Shown: positions 7,541-13,572 of the stretch, piece by piece | Layout of the letters: each line of letters starts with the position of its first letter | How positions within the stretch are numbered: the stretch's first letter is position 1 | Source: an uncultured Bacteroidaceae bacterium | Lineage (GTDB): Bacteria; Bacteroidota; Bacteroidia; Bacteroidales; Bacteroidaceae | Reading direction: 5' to 3' | NCBI GenBank assembly: GCA_904501945.1 | Contig: CAJGCU010000063.1 | Coordinates: 1 to 14,841, forward strand | Length of the DNA stretch: 14,841 nt | Program-made: the position numbers and the translations under genes | The notes under the pieces: generated by a model | The model's input: the letters and a program-made list of their open reading frames with translations, nothing else | Told to the model about the DNA's origin: nothing | Database searches by the model: none

Positions 7541-8908
7541 ATGGAGAAAAAACAGAAAAGATACTTCCTCGCAGAAGAAGAAATACCAACACAATGGTAC
7601 AACATCCAAGCAGACATGGCGACAAAGCCACTCCCACCGCTCCATCCAGAAACAAAGGAGCCATTGACGGTGGACGACCTCGCCAAAATATTTCCACGCG
7701 AATGCTGCGTACAGGAACTGGATACAGAACACGCATGGATTGACATACCTCAAGACGTGCTTGACAAATACAAATTTTTCCGAAGCACGCCATTGGTACG
7801 AGCATACGCCCTCGAAGAAGCACTCGGCACACCAGCACACATCTACTTCAAGAATGAGAGCGTCAATCCATTAGGCTCACACAAAATCAACTCAGCCCTC
7901 CCCCAGTGTTACTATGCCAAGCAGGAAGGCACAACCAATGTAACCACAGAAACTGGTGCTGGCCAATGGGGCATGGCACTCAGCTATGCATCCAAACTCT
8001 ACGGACTGGAAGCTGCTGTCTATCAGGTAAAAATCACCATGCAGCAAAAGCCATACCGCTCTACCGTGATGCGCACTTTCGGAGCAGCCGTGACAGGCTC
8101 GCCATCCATGTCCACCCGCGCAGGAAAGGATATCATCACTCGTGACCCACGCCACCCTGGCTCCCTGGGCACAGCCATCTCCGAGGCTGTTGAGCTGGCA
8201 CAGACAACTCCCAACACAAAATACACGCTCGGTTCAGTACTCAACCATGTAGCCCTGCACCAAAGCATTATCGGTCTGGAAGCAGAAAAACAAATGGAAA
8301 AGGCAGGAGAATATCCAGACACTGTCATTGCCTGCTTCGGCGGAGGCTCTAACTTCGGTGGTCTCGCCTTCCCATTCATGCGTCACAACATCCTGAACGG
8401 TAAGCAAACCGAGTTTATCGCTGCCGAACCTGCAAGCTGCCCGAAACTCACACGCGGACAGTTCCGCTATGACTTCGGTGACGAAGCTGGATACACTCCA
8501 CTGCTTCCGATGTTCACTCTGGGACACAACTTCAAACCAAGCAACATTCACGCAGGCGGACTCCGCTACCATGGCGCAGGCGTCATCGTTTCTCAGCTCT
8601 TGAAAGACGGCATGATGAGAGGCGAAGATATACCTCAGCTCGAATCGTTTGATGCCGGAATGCTCTTTGCCCGTACCGAAGGAATCGTTCCTGCTCCTGA
8701 AAGCTGCCACGCCATTGCTGCTACAATTCGCGAAGCAAACAAATGCAAGGAAACAGGCGAAGAGAAGGTCATCCTTTTCTGCCTCTCAGGACACGGGCTC
8801 ATCGATATGCCAAGCTACGAGCAATACCTAAATGGTGACTTGCAGAACTACGCCATCACCGACGAAGACGTAGCGAAGAACCTCGCAGAACTGGACGAAC
8901 TGGTATAA
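7541..8908 (+). CDS. trpB: TrpB2-type tryptophan synthase beta chain (TrpB-like PLP enzyme)
   Basis: A 455-residue fold-type II PLP enzyme. It is longer than the roughly 400-residue TrpB1 and has the N-terminal extension typical of TrpB2, starting at ATG MEKKQKRYFL. The PLP Schiff-base lysine is Lys115 in NPLGSHKINSAL. The catalytic glutamate is in TETGAGQWG (Glu137), the phosphate-binding loop is CFGGGSNFGG (265-274), and a C-terminal LSGHG (415-419) contacts the pyridine ring. Beta chains join indole and serine to make tryptophan. TrpB2 enzymes work without the standard TrpA channel partner and may salvage free indole or use other amino-acid donors such as phosphoserine. No other trp gene is in the window, which fits a stand-alone TrpB2. 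The gene is transcribed alone or with the downstream GH35 gene, from which it is separated by a 103-base gap containing a hairpin. Family assignment is firm; the physiological substrate is open. Confidence 0.93.
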   Translation: MEKKQKRYFLAEEEIPTQWYNIQADMATKPLPPLHPETKEPLTVDDLAKIFPRECCVQELDTEHAWIDIPQDVLDKYKFFRSTPLVRAYALEEALGTPAHIYFKNESVNPLGSHKINSALPQCYYAKQEGTTNVTTETGAGQWGMALSYASKLYGLEAAVYQVKITMQQKPYRSTVMRTFGAAVTGSPSMSTRAGKDIITRDPRHPGSLGTAISEAVELAQTTPNTKYTLGSVLNHVALHQSIIGLEAEKQMEKAGEYPDTVIACFGGGSNFGGLAFPFMRHNILNGKQTEFIAAEPASCPKLTRGQFRYDFGDEAGYTPLLPMFTLGHNFKPSNIHAGGLRYHGAGVIVSQLLKDGMMRGEDIPQLESFDAGMLFARTEGIVPAPESCHAIAATIREANKCKETGEEKVILFCLSGHGLIDMPSYEQYLNGDLQNYAITDEDVAKNLAELDELV

Positions 8909-8931
8909 ATAATAACAATTCATTTATGATA

Positions 8932-8980
8932 AATTCGTGATAATTCGTAGTTATTCCATAAATATGAATTATCACGAATT
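8932..8980. repeat. AT-rich inverted repeat between trpB and the GH35 gene
   Basis: AATTCGTGATAATTC (8932-8946) and its exact reverse complement (8966-8980) flank a 19-base loop, giving a perfect 15-base-pair stem. The left side also holds a direct repeat of ATAATTCGT-like words. It starts 23 bases after the trpB stop and ends 31 bases before the GH35 start. There is no clean T-run after it, so it is either a weak or bidirectional terminator, an mRNA-stabilising hairpin, or an operator for the GH35 gene. A dispersed intergenic repeat is also possible. Confidence 0.75.
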
Positions 8981-9011
8981 ATTTATAAATTTATACTCTC
9001 CGGATATTGCT

Positions 9012-11084
9012 ATGACAAACAAAAAACTATTCACTTTACTTGCTTTCATTACAGCAGTCACCCTTTCGGCACAAGAATCTTTCCGCTTCGGCACCAGCAC
9101 CAACCCTGACGGCATCACTTTCGAGGTTGACAGCCGCGGATTCATCATCGGCGGCAAGCACGTCCTGCCCGTCATGGGCGAGATACACTACAGCCGTGTG
9201 CCCGAGCATGAATGGCGGCGCGAGATTCAGAAGATGAGAGCCGGCGGCATCACCATCATCGCCACCTACGTATTCTGGATTCACCACGAAGAGGAAGAAG
9301 GCAAGTGGAACTGGAGCGGAAATCGCAATCTGCGCAAATTCCTGGAGATATGCAAAGAAGAGCAGATGCCCATCGTCTTGCGCATCGGCCCTTTCTGCCA
9401 TGGCGAGGTCTATCAGGGAGGCATGCCCGTCTGGATAGCAGAAAAGGCACAAGCCGACGCCAAGCAGTACAAGCTGCGCTCTCTGGCACCCGGATTCATG
9501 GAGGCAACCCGAAGACTATACACCAACATCTTCGCGCAAGCCAACGGGCTGCAATGGAAAGACGGAGGCCCCATCGTCGGCATCCAGATTGAAAACGAGT
9601 GCAGAGGGCCATGGGCCTACTACATGGCGCTGAAGGACATGGCCTTGCAGGCAGGGTTCGACACACCATTCTACACACGCACAGGATGGCCCAAACTGAA
9701 CGGGAAAGAGGAATTCGGGCAGTTGCTTCCCCTCTATGGCGACTACGCCGACGGCTTCTGGGACAGAGCACTGACCGACATGCCAGGCGAGTATAAAAAG
9801 GCCTTCATCATGAAGGACACCCGACTGTCTGCAGTCATCGCCACCGAAGCACTCGGAACCAGCCAAGACACAGGCATGAGCACCTCAGACCTGTCCTATC
9901 CCTACCTCACCTGCGAACTAGGCGGCGGCATGATGGCATCCTACCACAGACGCATCAACATGAGCGGACGCGAAGTAAAGCCGCTTGCCATCTGCAAGCT
10001 GGGCTCGGGCTCTAACCTACCAGGATATTACATGTACCATGGCGGCACCAACCCATACAATCCCAAGCACACCATGGCTGAAACCCAGCAGAGCTTGGCA
10101 ACCAACCACAACGACATGCCTCACATGAGCTACGACTTCCAGACAATGCTGGGCGAAATGGGACAGCCCAACGCCACATCATGGAACGAAAGCCGACTGC
10201 TGCATCAGTTTCTGGCCGACTGGGGAGAAGAACTGAGCCAGATGGATGTCGATACGCTCAGCGACCACTATGCCCGCCGCGGCGCCTTCGAGTTCTTCAA
10301 CGACTACGTACGTTTTTCCAACGAAGAAGGCATCTCCTGCATCACTCCACGCAATTGGCAACTGTCCGAGGGCATAACCATAGACTGGGCAACAGCAGAG
10401 CCATTCTGCAAAGCCGACGGCATCATCTACCTGATAGCCATCGACGGGAAAAAGCCCCAACTCAGTATTAATGGAAAAGTATTCAAAGCCAAGCCCAACA
10501 AGCCCTTCAAAGCTGCAGGCACAACCTTCTGCGTCCTGTCGCGCCAAAAGGCACACACAGCCTACAAGATTGATGGCAAGCTCCATTATTCAGATGGCAT
10601 CCTCTACAAGGACGGCAACCGCATCATAGAAGAGACGTGGCGCACACTCCCCATCCAGCCAATCTATGCGCTGACCAAGGAGCACGACGGACTGCGCAAC
10701 GTAACGATGGGCAAGCAGAAAGTTGCCGCCCAGCCTACAGAGAGCGACTTCGACAAGGCTGCCACATGGAGCATCAACAATCTCAGCGAGTTCAACGAAA
10801 ACCTTGACCTCTACCTCAAAATCTCCTACCGAGGCGACGTTGCCCGCCTCTATGCCGACGGACAGCTAGTGCAAGACAACTTCTGGAACGGCAAGCCCAT
10901 GCTCGTCCGCCTCTCCGACCTCGTCGGCAAGCGCGTCAAACTCAAGATTCTCCCCCTCGGCAAGGACTACCCCATCTACCTGCAACAAGCCCAACGAGCC
11001 GAACTGGACCAAGCCCCCAACGGCATCCTCCTCTCGCTGGACAGCATACAAGTGATAGAGCGGCAAACCAACACCGTTGAATAA
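9012..11084 (+). CDS. Secreted glycoside hydrolase family 35 (beta-galactosidase-like)
   Basis: From the ATG at 9012 this is a 690-residue exported enzyme; the frame opens further upstream, but only this start places a signal peptide at the N-terminus (MTNKKLFTLLAFITAVTLSAQ, cleavage near 20). The TIM barrel occupies about residues 33-370. VMGEIHYSRVP (54-64), MRAGGITIIATYVFWIHHE (75-93) and a RIGPFCHGEV segment (124-133) align with GH35 landmarks. The acid/base should be Glu196 in GGPIVGIQIENEC, the nucleophile Glu302 in LTCELGGGM. The C-terminal part (about 430-690) has beta-sandwich-like sequence. GH35 enzymes are exo-beta-galactosidases and related exo-acting enzymes on plant or host glycans; the protein should act in the periplasm or at the surface. 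The usual GH35 RPGPYICAEW motif is altered here, so a different substrate is possible. The gene is clearly GC-richer than the SusCD operon. Family is secure, substrate is not. Confidence 0.9.
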   Translation: MTNKKLFTLLAFITAVTLSAQESFRFGTSTNPDGITFEVDSRGFIIGGKHVLPVMGEIHYSRVPEHEWRREIQKMRAGGITIIATYVFWIHHEEEEGKWNWSGNRNLRKFLEICKEEQMPIVLRIGPFCHGEVYQGGMPVWIAEKAQADAKQYKLRSLAPGFMEATRRLYTNIFAQANGLQWKDGGPIVGIQIENECRGPWAYYMALKDMALQAGFDTPFYTRTGWPKLNGKEEFGQLLPLYGDYADGFWDRALTDMPGEYKKAFIMKDTRLSAVIATEALGTSQDTGMSTSDLSYPYLTCELGGGMMASYHRRINMSGREVKPLAICKLGSGSNLPGYYMYHGGTNPYNPKHTMAETQQSLATNHNDMPHMSYDFQTMLGEMGQPNATSWNESRLLHQFLADWGEELSQMDVDTLSDHYARRGAFEFFNDYVRFSNEEGISCITPRNWQLSEGITIDWATAEPFCKADGIIYLIAIDGKKPQLSINGKVFKAKPNKPFKAAGTTFCVLSRQKAHTAYKIDGKLHYSDGILYKDGNRIIEETWRTLPIQPIYALTKEHDGLRNVTMGKQKVAAQPTESDFDKAATWSINNLSEFNENLDLYLKISYRGDVARLYADGQLVQDNFWNGKPMLVRLSDLVGKRVKLKILPLGKDYPIYLQQAQRAELDQAPNGILLSLDSIQVIERQTNTVE

Positions 11085-11088
11085 GAAT

Positions 11089-11120
11089 TTATCCTAAGGA
11101 TAATCCTGATTAGGATAATT
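11089..11120. repeat. Small inverted/direct repeat cluster just after the GH35 stop
   Basis: TTATCCT (11089-11095) can pair with AGGATAA at 11097-11103 or with a second copy at 11112-11118. The first pairing has only one base between the arms and would work as a DNA palindrome; the second gives a 16-base loop. It begins five bases after the GH35 stop codon. The stem is weak and AT-rich, so it is not a terminator on its own. Confidence 0.5.
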
Positions 11121-11150
11121 ACAGAAAGAAATCATACCCCACCTTACAAC

Positions 11151-11219
11151 CGTACCCCTCGACTACGGCAAGGCGTACCCCTCGGGTACGACACATCGTA
11201 GTCGAGGGGTACGATTTTT
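11151..11219 (+). terminator. Nested palindrome with T-run: probable terminator of the GH35 transcript
   Basis: CGTACCCCTCGACTACG (11151-11167) is repeated as a perfect reverse complement at 11197-11213, a 17-base-pair GC-rich stem, followed by A and five T. The 29-base loop holds a third copy of the word CGTACCCCTCG (11174-11184), which itself starts an inner hairpin with 7-base arms (11174-11180 and 11184-11190). In the plus direction it resembles an intrinsic terminator placed 66 bases after GH35. The nested repeats are more elaborate than a terminator needs and may mark a REP-like palindromic element. Confidence 0.65.
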
Positions 11220-11255
11220 CTGAGCCATCAGAATGAAAGAACGAACATCCAGCCT

Positions 11256-11280
11256 ACAAACGACAGAATTTGTCGTTTGT
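11256..11280. repeat. 10-bp hairpin directly after the stop of the membrane partner gene
   Basis: ACAAACGACA (11256-11265) and TGTCGTTTGT (11271-11280) form a perfect 10-base-pair stem with a 5-base loop. On the minus strand it begins two bases after the TGA stop of the small membrane protein, the usual place for a transcript end or RNA-protecting hairpin. No run of T follows on either strand directly, so calling it an intrinsic terminator would be weak. Confidence 0.6.
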
Positions 11281-11281
11281 T

Positions 11282-11686
11282 TCACCTCTCTGCTTGCATA
11301 CGAACACGCATGTCCATGATGTCCTTCACGTTGGCGGCGATGCTGATGATGCCGAGACTCATCAGCAGGGAGAGGGTTGTGGCTACGATGATGCGGGAGT
11401 TTTCGCTGAACCACTGAAGGAGGACGAGGTGGGTGCGGAAGGTGAAGAGGGGGACTTGGGCTGGTGTGGAAAGGAGATAGACCATGCCGACTGCACCACC
11501 AATGATGCCTGCCACAAAGGCGACCACCATCGCCATCTTGTAGCGATGGAGGGCTGCTTCTTGATGTTGTTTGATGAACTCCACCGCATCCAGACGTTTG
11601 GTGAGCGATGCCATGAATGCATCATTGTCGTCGAAATGGGGCTTTTGAGCGAGGAAAAGTTCCTCAAGGGCTTTATCTTTGTTCAT
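11282..11686 (-). CDS. Small two-helix membrane protein, probable anti-sigma factor of the upstream ECF sigma
   Basis: A 134-residue protein starting MNKDKALEEL at an ATG that overlaps the sigma factor stop as ATGA, which suggests translational coupling. The frame stays open far upstream, but that part only shadows the sigma gene. Residues 1-50 are a charged, probably helical cytoplasmic region with PHFDDNDAFMASLTKRLDAVEFI, a pattern seen in Bacteroidetes membrane partners of sigma factors. Two membrane helices follow at about 51-72 and 99-119, with a short loop between, then a basic tail ending MQAER. No zinc-binding His-X3-Cys-X2-Cys motif of classical ZAS anti-sigma factors is present. By position and topology it should hold the sigma factor at the membrane, but this is an inference from gene order. 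I do not recognise a named family. Confidence 0.75.
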   Translation of the reverse strand: MNKDKALEELFLAQKPHFDDNDAFMASLTKRLDAVEFIKQHQEAALHRYKMAMVVAFVAGIIGGAVGMVYLLSTPAQVPLFTFRTHLVLLQWFSENSRIIVATTLSLLMSLGIISIAANVKDIMDMRVRMQAER

Positions 11687-12159
11687 ATCTTCAGTCTTTC
11701 TTTTAGTTTGTTGCGTCCTCGTGAGAGTTGTTGCTTGACGGCATCTTCGGAGGATTCCGTGATGGTGGCTATCTCTTTGATGCTGTATCCACTGAGGTAG
11801 AACAGCGTGATGGCAGAGCGTTCTTTGGGCGGAAGGGTGCGAAGGGCGAGATAGAGGTCTTGATGGGCAAAGGAGGACTCGGCAGAGGTGTTGCCGATGA
11901 GTGTCCGTGCCGCCTCGATGTTCTCCATAGTCCGACAACTCGCTTTGTGGTTGAGGAACGTGTTGTGGGCAATCTTGAAAAGCCATGAACGGAACTTCCC
12001 CTTGTCCTGATAACCATCCGAGGAGAGGTAAGCCTTGACCAGTGCATCTTGTGCCAAGTCGTCGGCATCGTCCTTGTTGCCGCAGCAGAGAGCAAGCAAG
12101 AAGCCGCGCAGTGCTTCCTGCTCACGCTCCACGTGGGTGATGAATGCGTCTCGTGTCAC
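11683..12159 (-). CDS. ECF-type RNA polymerase sigma-70 factor (cassette 1)
   Basis: A 158-residue sigma factor with only regions 2 and 4. Region 2 (about 5-75) holds DADDLAQDALVKAYLS, the core-binding helix, then FRSWLFKIAHNTFLNHKA, the -10 recognition helix. Region 4 (about 100-156) has LRTLPPKERSAITLFYLSGYSIKEIA followed by the recognition helix SEDAVKQQLSRGRNKLKERL. The start is a GTG at 12159: an in-frame TAA lies two codons before it, and no later Met before residue 78 could serve. The TAA is the stop of the upstream DUF6249-like gene, so the two genes are in the same frame with only one codon between. The 3' end overlaps the membrane partner by ATGA. ECF sigma factors respond to envelope signals through such membrane partners; which genes it controls is unknown. 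Confidence 0.92.
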   Translation of the reverse strand: MTRDAFITHVEREQEALRGFLLALCCGNKDDADDLAQDALVKAYLSSDGYQDKGKFRSWLFKIAHNTFLNHKASCRTMENIEAARTLIGNTSAESSFAHQDLYLALRTLPPKERSAITLFYLSGYSIKEIATITESSEDAVKQQLSRGRNKLKERLKI

Positions 12160-12162
12160 GGA

Positions 12163-12648
12163 TTATGCCTGTTGGGTCTGTTGACGTTCTTCTGCTTCCA
12201 TCTCTTTGGCCAGCATTTTCTTTCCCACAAAATAGTTGATGAGGAAGGCGATGCCTACAGCCAGAATGATTGCTCCAAACACTGTTGCAACCACAGGATC
12301 ATCTGCATCATAACCACCTACATAGCCAAGATATGCTCCATATCCGATGAAGACGAGCCCGACCAGAGAACTGACAGAACCCCATTGCAGTTTGGTGAGT
12401 TGCCTTTCCTTCAGCATTTTTTGTTTAGGAGTCACCTTCTTGAGAAACTCTTCAATGTCCATGTCGGGGTTCTTTTCCATAGCGGCAAGCACAAGTTGAT
12501 GCCGCCTGTTTGCAGCGTTCATTCGGTGCCTACTTATGAGCCATACAAGCATGATGGCAAGAATACATCCACATACAATAGGAACTAAAGCCATCAATCC
12601 TACTGTCAGCATGCCACTCTGCATGGTATCATAAAGTCCATTTTCCAT
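12163..12648 (-). CDS. DUF6249-like membrane protein, first gene of sigma cassette 1
   Basis: A 161-residue protein with three predicted membrane helices at about 15-38, 90-110 and 118-141. Between the first and second lies a charged segment (39-88) containing ISRHRMNAANRRHQLVLAAMEKN and MDIEEFLKKVTPKQKMLKERQL. This arrangement, one helix, a short cytoplasmic loop with an EEFLKK-type motif, then a helical hairpin, matches the DUF6249 proteins found beside ECF sigma factors in Bacteroidetes; the assignment is from memory of the pattern. The tail is Glu- and Gln-rich (KEMEAEERQQTQQA). The gene precedes the sigma factor with a spacing of three bases. Function is unknown; co-expression suggests a part in sensing or anchoring. 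The purine-rich AGAAGAAAAA before the ATG is the likely ribosome site. Confidence 0.8.
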   Translation of the reverse strand: MENGLYDTMQSGMLTVGLMALVPIVCGCILAIMLVWLISRHRMNAANRRHQLVLAAMEKNPDMDIEEFLKKVTPKQKMLKERQLTKLQWGSVSSLVGLVFIGYGAYLGYVGGYDADDPVVATVFGAIILAVGIAFLINYFVGKKMLAKEMEAEERQQTQQA

Positions 12649-12685
12649 TTTTTCTTCTATTTTTTAAAATTGTTAAACTTTTGTC

Positions 12686-12722
12686 TTGTTCTTGAACCAG
12701 TTCATCTATATAACAAGAACAA
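12686..12722 (-). repeat. Inverted repeat in the leader of sigma cassette 1
   Basis: TTGTTCTTG (12686-12694) and CAAGAACAA (12714-12722) are perfect complements with a 19-base loop; inside it TGAAC/GTTCA (12693-12697 and 12700-12704) offers a competing small hairpin. If transcription starts at the promoter near 12893, this lies in the 5' untranslated region of the DUF6249-like gene, 38-74 bases before its ATG. It could be an RNA hairpin or a protein-binding dyad. Confidence 0.5.
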
Positions 12723-12785
12723 AAGGCAAAAGGTGACAACGGAGGAGTGACTTTTTTAGTAAAGGAAGCCAAATGCCCAAAGGGG

Positions 12786-12886
12786 ACATCAATCAGTGTT
12801 CTACACAAGAAACACTTTTTACATCAATTCGTTTTATACAAAGAACACTTTTTATACCAATGTGTTCTTTACAGAAAACACCCTTT
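12786..12886. repeat. Three-unit 33-35 base tandem repeat with internal dyads
   Basis: Three units start at 12786 (35 bases), 12821 (33) and 12854 (33). Each opens with AYAYCAAT, has a GTTYTWTACA-like centre and closes with ARAACACYYTTT. Within and between units lie inverted repeats, the best being AAAGAACAC (12840-12848) against GTGTTCTTT (12862-12870). Unit length is near three helical turns, so the copies present the same face of the DNA. They lie just downstream of the minus-strand promoter, thus in the leader of cassette 1, and upstream of cassette 2. They may be operator sites or an expandable repeat. Confidence 0.7.
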
Positions 12887-12892
12887 CAGTCG

Positions 12893-12925
12893 CAAAGGTA
12901 ATATCATTTTGCCTTCTCTTACAAG
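12893..12925 (-). promoter_or_regulatory. Bacteroidetes-type promoter for sigma cassette 1
   Basis: The minus strand carries TACCTTTG (12900 down to 12893), an exact match to TAnnTTTG and followed by the common C. Upstream, CTTG at 12925-12922 lies 21 bases away and matches three of four bases of the -33 element TTTG. Transcription would start near 12886 and give a leader of about 240 bases that contains the tandem repeat and the inverted repeat. This looks like a housekeeping-type promoter rather than an ECF one. Confidence 0.6.
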
Positions 12926-13011
12926 AAAAAGAACAAGAAAATCACTTTTTTTTCACTCCTTTGCAATTTTTCGTGTTTCATCCTCGTATATACAAGTAGA
13001 AGACCTGAAAA

Positions 13012-13572
13012 ATGATGGCAGATATAGAGACGAATATGATAAAGGGACTGAAGGAAGGCAATCCCAAGGCTCAGCAGATGATGGTTGAAAGATATGGCAG
13101 ACATGTCTTCAACCAAGTGGTGAGGTTATTGCCGAGTGTGGAGGATGCTGAGGAGGTGTATCAAGATGTTTTTCTGAAGGTCTTCCTAAATATAAATAGG
13201 TATGAGGAAGAAAAGTCATTCTTCAAGACATGGGTGTCACGCATCGCCTACAACGAGTCCATCACTTGGTTGAGGCACAAGCGGCAGCAGATGATTTACT
13301 TTGAAGACGAAGACGGAGAGGCGGAGAGGCTGTCGGAGGCGGAGGTGGAAGCGACCTTGGGACATTCGGACCCTGAGACGGTGCAACTGATACGGGCAGC
13401 CTTGAAACATCTTCCACCCGAAGAACGAAGCCTCATCACGATGTTCTACTATGAAGAAATGAGCGTGAAGGACATCGCCTACGTGACAGACTCCCCACCC
13501 AACACCATCGGCTCGAAACTGTTCCGAACGAGAAAGAAACTATGTAAAATCATTCAAATGCTCCAATCATGA
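13012..13572 (+). CDS. ECF-type RNA polymerase sigma-70 factor (cassette 2)
   Basis: A 186-residue two-region sigma factor. Region 2 (about 5-92) contains the core-binding helix VEDAEEVYQDVFLKVF (43-58) and the -10 recognition part FKTWVSRIAYNESITWLRHK (71-90). An acidic linker of about 30 residues follows (FEDEDGEAERLSEAEVEAT). Region 4 (about 123-182) has LKHLPPEERSLITMFYYEEMSVKDIAYV, then a helix-turn-helix with SPPNTIGSKLFRTRKKL for the -35 element. Two consecutive ATG codons open the gene; either can be used, and GAAGACCTGAAAA precedes them. It differs clearly in sequence and linker from the sigma factor of cassette 1, so the two are not a recent duplication. Its stop overlaps the next gene by ATGA (13569-13572), typical for a sigma/anti-sigma pair. 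Regulon unknown. Confidence 0.93.
   Translation: MMADIETNMIKGLKEGNPKAQQMMVERYGRHVFNQVVRLLPSVEDAEEVYQDVFLKVFLNINRYEEEKSFFKTWVSRIAYNESITWLRHKRQQMIYFEDEDGEAERLSEAEVEATLGHSDPETVQLIRAALKHLPPEERSLITMFYYEEMSVKDIAYVTDSPPNTIGSKLFRTRKKLCKIIQMLQS

Larger units (their letters stand above)
12649..13011. other. Divergent control region between the two sigma cassettes (363 bases, no gene)
   Basis: This stretch holds, from left to right: an inverted repeat (12686-12722), a 33-base tandem repeat (12786-12886), a minus-strand promoter (12893-12925) and an A/T-rich stretch before the plus-strand sigma gene. For that gene I see only weak -7 candidates, TCATTTTG at 12904-12911 and CTCCTTTG at 12956-12963, neither with a -33 box. 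Reading frames that cross the repeat on the plus strand are short, start on GTG or run into the sigma gene, and their amino-acid repeats are explained by the DNA repeat. Confidence 0.7.

Noticed and set aside
8937..9011. 25-residue N-terminal extension of the GH35 protein
   Set aside because: It runs through the AT-rich inverted repeat and would bury the signal peptide inside the protein. The ATG at 9012 places the signal peptide at the N-terminus.
9012..11084. GH35 as a member of the SusCD operon
   Set aside because: It is on the opposite strand, more than 2.6 kb from the operon, with three unrelated genes between, and has a different base composition. A shared substrate cannot be excluded but is not supported.
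11687..11986. Upstream extension of the small membrane protein's frame to a start inside the sigma gene
   Set aside because: The extra 100 residues are His/Arg/Gln-rich shadow sequence of the sigma coding region. The ATG at the ATGA overlap gives a normal start.
12786..12886. A small CRISPR array
   Set aside because: The units are imperfect and contiguous, with no unique spacers between constant repeats and no cas gene nearby.
12796..12999. Plus-strand frame of 67 codons with FYTKNTFYT-type repeats
   Set aside because: It begins on a GTG inside the tandem repeat, has no promoter or ribosome site, and a second frame of the same repeat is also open, as expected for non-coding repeat DNA.
12747..13088. 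Plus-strand frame of 113 codons with an 11-residue peptide repeat (VLYKEHFLYQC-like)
   Set aside because: It runs through the intergenic DNA repeat and into the sigma gene in another frame. The peptide repeat follows from the 33-base DNA repeat; there is no sign of codon selection or membrane/secretion features.
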